Notes under the pieces: generated by a model
The model's database searches: none
Seen by the model: only the letters and a program-made list of their open reading frames with translations
Told to the model about the DNA's origin: nothing
Position numbers and translations under genes: made by a program
Assembly (NCBI GenBank): GCA_021795275.1
Contig: JAJYPO010000146.1
Location: 1 to 5,928, forward strand
Length of the DNA: 5,928 nt
Reading direction: 5' to 3'
Source: Nitrospirota bacterium
GTDB lineage: Bacteria > Nitrospirota_A > Leptospirillia > Leptospirillales > Leptospirillaceae
In this document: positions 4,332-5,928 of the stretch, in pieces
Layout: each line of letters begins with the position of its first letter
Numbering within the stretch: position 1 is the first letter of the stretch

Positions 4332-5928
4332 TCAGACACCCTTGAATCGGTTGGTCATGGGAAGCCTCCAGTCCTTTCCGAAGGCCCTCATGGAGATCTT
4401 GACGCCCGGCGGGGACTGCCGTCTCTTGTATTCGCTTTTGTCGATCAGGCGGATCACCCGGGCCACATCGGAGGGGGCGAAGCCCCGCCCCACGATTTCC
4501 TCATACCCCAGATCCTCCTCGACGTAGGCCTCCATGATCGGGTCGAGGACCTCGTAAGGGGGAAGGCTGTCCGTGTCGAACTGGTTTTCCTTCAGTTCCG
4601 CCGTGGGCTTTCGTGTCAGGACCCTTTCCGGGATCCCCCCCGGATGAAGGAGGTTCCGCATGTGGGCAAGCTGGTAGACGACCGTCTTGGGAACATCCTT
4701 CAGGACGGCGAATCCTCCGGCCATGTCTCCGTAAAGGGTCATGTAGCCCACGCTCATCTCCGACTTGTTCCCGGTGGTCAGCACAAGGTGGCCGAACTTG
4801 TTTGAGAGGGCCATCAGAAGCATCCCGCGGATCCGGGGCTGGAGATTCTCCTCGGTCGTGTCCGGCCCTCGGTTCCCGAACAGGGGGGAGAGGCGGTTCA
4901 GGAACTCTCCGACTAAGGTATCGATCGGGATCGTCTCCAGGGAAAATCCCAGGGAGTCGGAAAGACGATGGGCATCCTCCCGGCTTTCTTCGGAGGTGTA
5001 GACCGAGGGCATGAAAAGGCCATGGACATGGGACGGACCCAGGGCATCGCAGGCCACCGCCGCCACAAGGGCCGAATCGATTCCGCCGGAGATGCCGATC
5101 AGGACATCGGTGAGTCCGTTCTTTCCGACATAGTCCCGGACTCCCAGGGTCAGCGCCTCGTAGACCTCCCGGATGGGGGAAAGAGGCTCGGTGAGCAGAC
5201 CCCTGACGAGAGGGCGGGGGACACCGGGAGAGACGGGACCGTCCCCGTCGAGATTGACCTCCGTCATGGGGCAAGTCCCCCAGTCCCCGCCATAGAGGCG
5301 GGCCTGCTTCTCCTTCCGCCGTCGGGGATCGTGGAGACGGACCCCGAAGACCCGGTCCACGTCGATCTCGCTTATAAGCACATCCTCCGCAAAGGCCTTT
5401 CCCCTCGACTCGATCTCCCCTTCGGGGCCGATCACGAGGCTCTGGCCGTCGAAGACCAGTTCGTCCTGGCCCCCCACCAGATTGGTGTAAACGATGTAGG
5501 TCCCGTTGTCGGCGGCCCTCGTCTTGAGCATCGACTCCCGGACCTCCCTTTTTCCCGCATGAAAGGGGGAGGCGGAGAGGTTGATGATCACCTCCGCGTC
5601 TCCATCGAGGGTCTGGTGGTAGAGGGGACCCTTCGGATACCAGATATCTTCGCAGATGTTCACCCCGATCGCCACGTTCCGGTAACGGAGGATGGTATTC
5701 GAGGTCCCGGACTGGAAGTACCGGTTCTCGTCGAAGACACCATAGTTCGGAAGGTATTGCTTTCGCTGGATCCCCACGACCCTTCCTCCGTAGATCATGG
5801 CGGCCGCATTGTAGATGTCGTCGGCCTGCTCGACAAAACCCACGATGAGAAGGATCTCGGGCGCCACATTCAGGAGGTCCGAGAGGGCCTTCCGGTTTTT
5901 TTCGAGAAAGGTGGGCTTCAGAAGAAGG
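4332..5928 (-). CDS. nadE: Glutamine-dependent NAD+ synthetase (NadE), 5' end outside window
   Basis: NadE amidates nicotinic acid adenine dinucleotide to NAD+ with ATP, using ammonia channelled from glutamine. The 531 visible residues cover most of the protein. The N-terminal nitrilase-type glutaminase domain (visible ~1-195) shows the catalytic lysine in RKQYLPNYGVFDE (Lys56) and the nucleophile in VNICEDIW (Cys92, codon 5654-5652); the catalytic glutamate should lie just upstream of the window. The synthetase domain (~240-531) has the PP-loop SGGIDS at 280-285 (codons 5090-5073), then TTGNKSEMSVGYMTLYGD and the C-terminal KRRQSPPGVKISMRAFGKDW. The first visible residues, LLLKPTFLEKNRKAL, match the family segment that follows the missing glutamate. 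A GTG at 5867 lies inside the domain and is not the start, since the frame stays open to the edge. Ammonia-only NadE lacks the first domain. ribBA follows 49 bases later. Confidence 0.97.
   Translation of the reverse strand, partial: LLLKPTFLEKNRKALSDLLNVAPEILLIVGFVEQADDIYNAAAMIYGGRVVGIQRKQYLPNYGVFDENRYFQSGTSNTILRYRNVAIGVNICEDIWYPKGPLYHQTLDGDAEVIINLSASPFHAGKREVRESMLKTRAADNGTYIVYTNLVGGQDELVFDGQSLVIGPEGEIESRGKAFAEDVLISEIDVDRVFGVRLHDPRRRKEKQARLYGGDWGTCPMTEVNLDGDGPVSPGVPRPLVRGLLTEPLSPIREVYEALTLGVRDYVGKNGLTDVLIGISGGIDSALVAAVACDALGPSHVHGLFMPSVYTSEESREDAHRLSDSLGFSLETIPIDTLVGEFLNRLSPLFGNRGPDTTEENLQPRIRGMLLMALSNKFGHLVLTTGNKSEMSVGYMTLYGDMAGGFAVLKDVPKTVVYQLAHMRNLLHPGGIPERVLTRKPTAELKENQFDTDSLPPYEVLDPIMEAYVEEDLGYEEIVGRGFAPSDVARVIRLIDKSEYKRRQSPPGVKISMRAFGKDWRLPMTNRFKGV

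Noticed and set aside
3098..4345. 415-codon open frame on the plus strand opposite ribBA, and another at 3711-4805
   Set aside because: Both are antisense shadows of ribBA and nadE, whose frames carry all the recognised motifs. The two plus-strand frames also overlap each other.
5865..5867. GTG at 5867 as the nadE start
   Set aside because: The frame is open through 20 more codons to the window edge and those codons match the conserved glutaminase domain, so the gene is truncated by the window.
1..5928. Mobile elements, CRISPR arrays, tRNAs, rho-independent terminators or a novel defence-like system
   Set aside because: No repeats, transposase motifs, spacer arrays or T-run hairpins were seen. 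Nearly all bases are assigned to conserved housekeeping genes or to the single unknown ORF.

Overview
This window is a solid block of protein-coding DNA from a GC-rich bacterial chromosome (about 60% GC on the lines I counted by eye). All seven genes lie on the minus strand with almost no space between them. Read in the direction of transcription, from high to low coordinates, the order is: nadE (5' end outside the window), ribBA, ribH, nusB, an unrecognised 170-residue ORF, purB, and purC (3' end outside the window). The fused RibBA, the glutaminase-fused NadE and the PurB type are all ordinary for bacteria. Nothing pins down a lineage. A Nitrospirota-like (for example Leptospirillum-like) source is only an impression.

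Layout. Positions 4332-5928 hold glutamine-dependent NAD+ synthetase, the last step of NAD synthesis. Positions 3080-4282 hold RibBA, which supplies both starting precursors of riboflavin (from GTP and from ribulose 5-phosphate). After a 19-base gap, positions 2572-3060 hold lumazine synthase, which joins the products of the two RibBA branches. Positions 2024-2575 hold the transcription antitermination factor NusB, positions 1515-2027 the unknown ORF, positions 175-1518 adenylosuccinate lyase, and positions 1-172 the first 57 codons of SAICAR synthetase. PurC and PurB catalyse consecutive steps of de novo purine synthesis (PurC makes SAICAR, PurB cleaves it), and PurB acts again in AMP synthesis. 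The run therefore groups cofactor genes (NAD, flavin) with the purine pathway that supplies their ATP and GTP, with a transcription factor gene in the middle.

The junctions are the most striking structural feature. ribH/nusB, nusB/ORF and ORF/purB each overlap by exactly four bases (GTGA, TTGA, GTGA), and purB/purC are two bases apart. By my start choices all six visible start codons are GTG or TTG, none ATG. Five of them have a recognisable purine-rich Shine-Dalgarno sequence 6-7 bases upstream, and ribBA has only a weak one. This points to one polycistronic message with translational coupling.

I found no mobile element, CRISPR array, RNA gene, riboswitch, promoter or terminator, and no sign of a new defence or mobile system. 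The points most worth checking are a Gln at the usual metal-binding His position of the RibB half of RibBA, and the uncharacterised ORF locked between nusB and purB.
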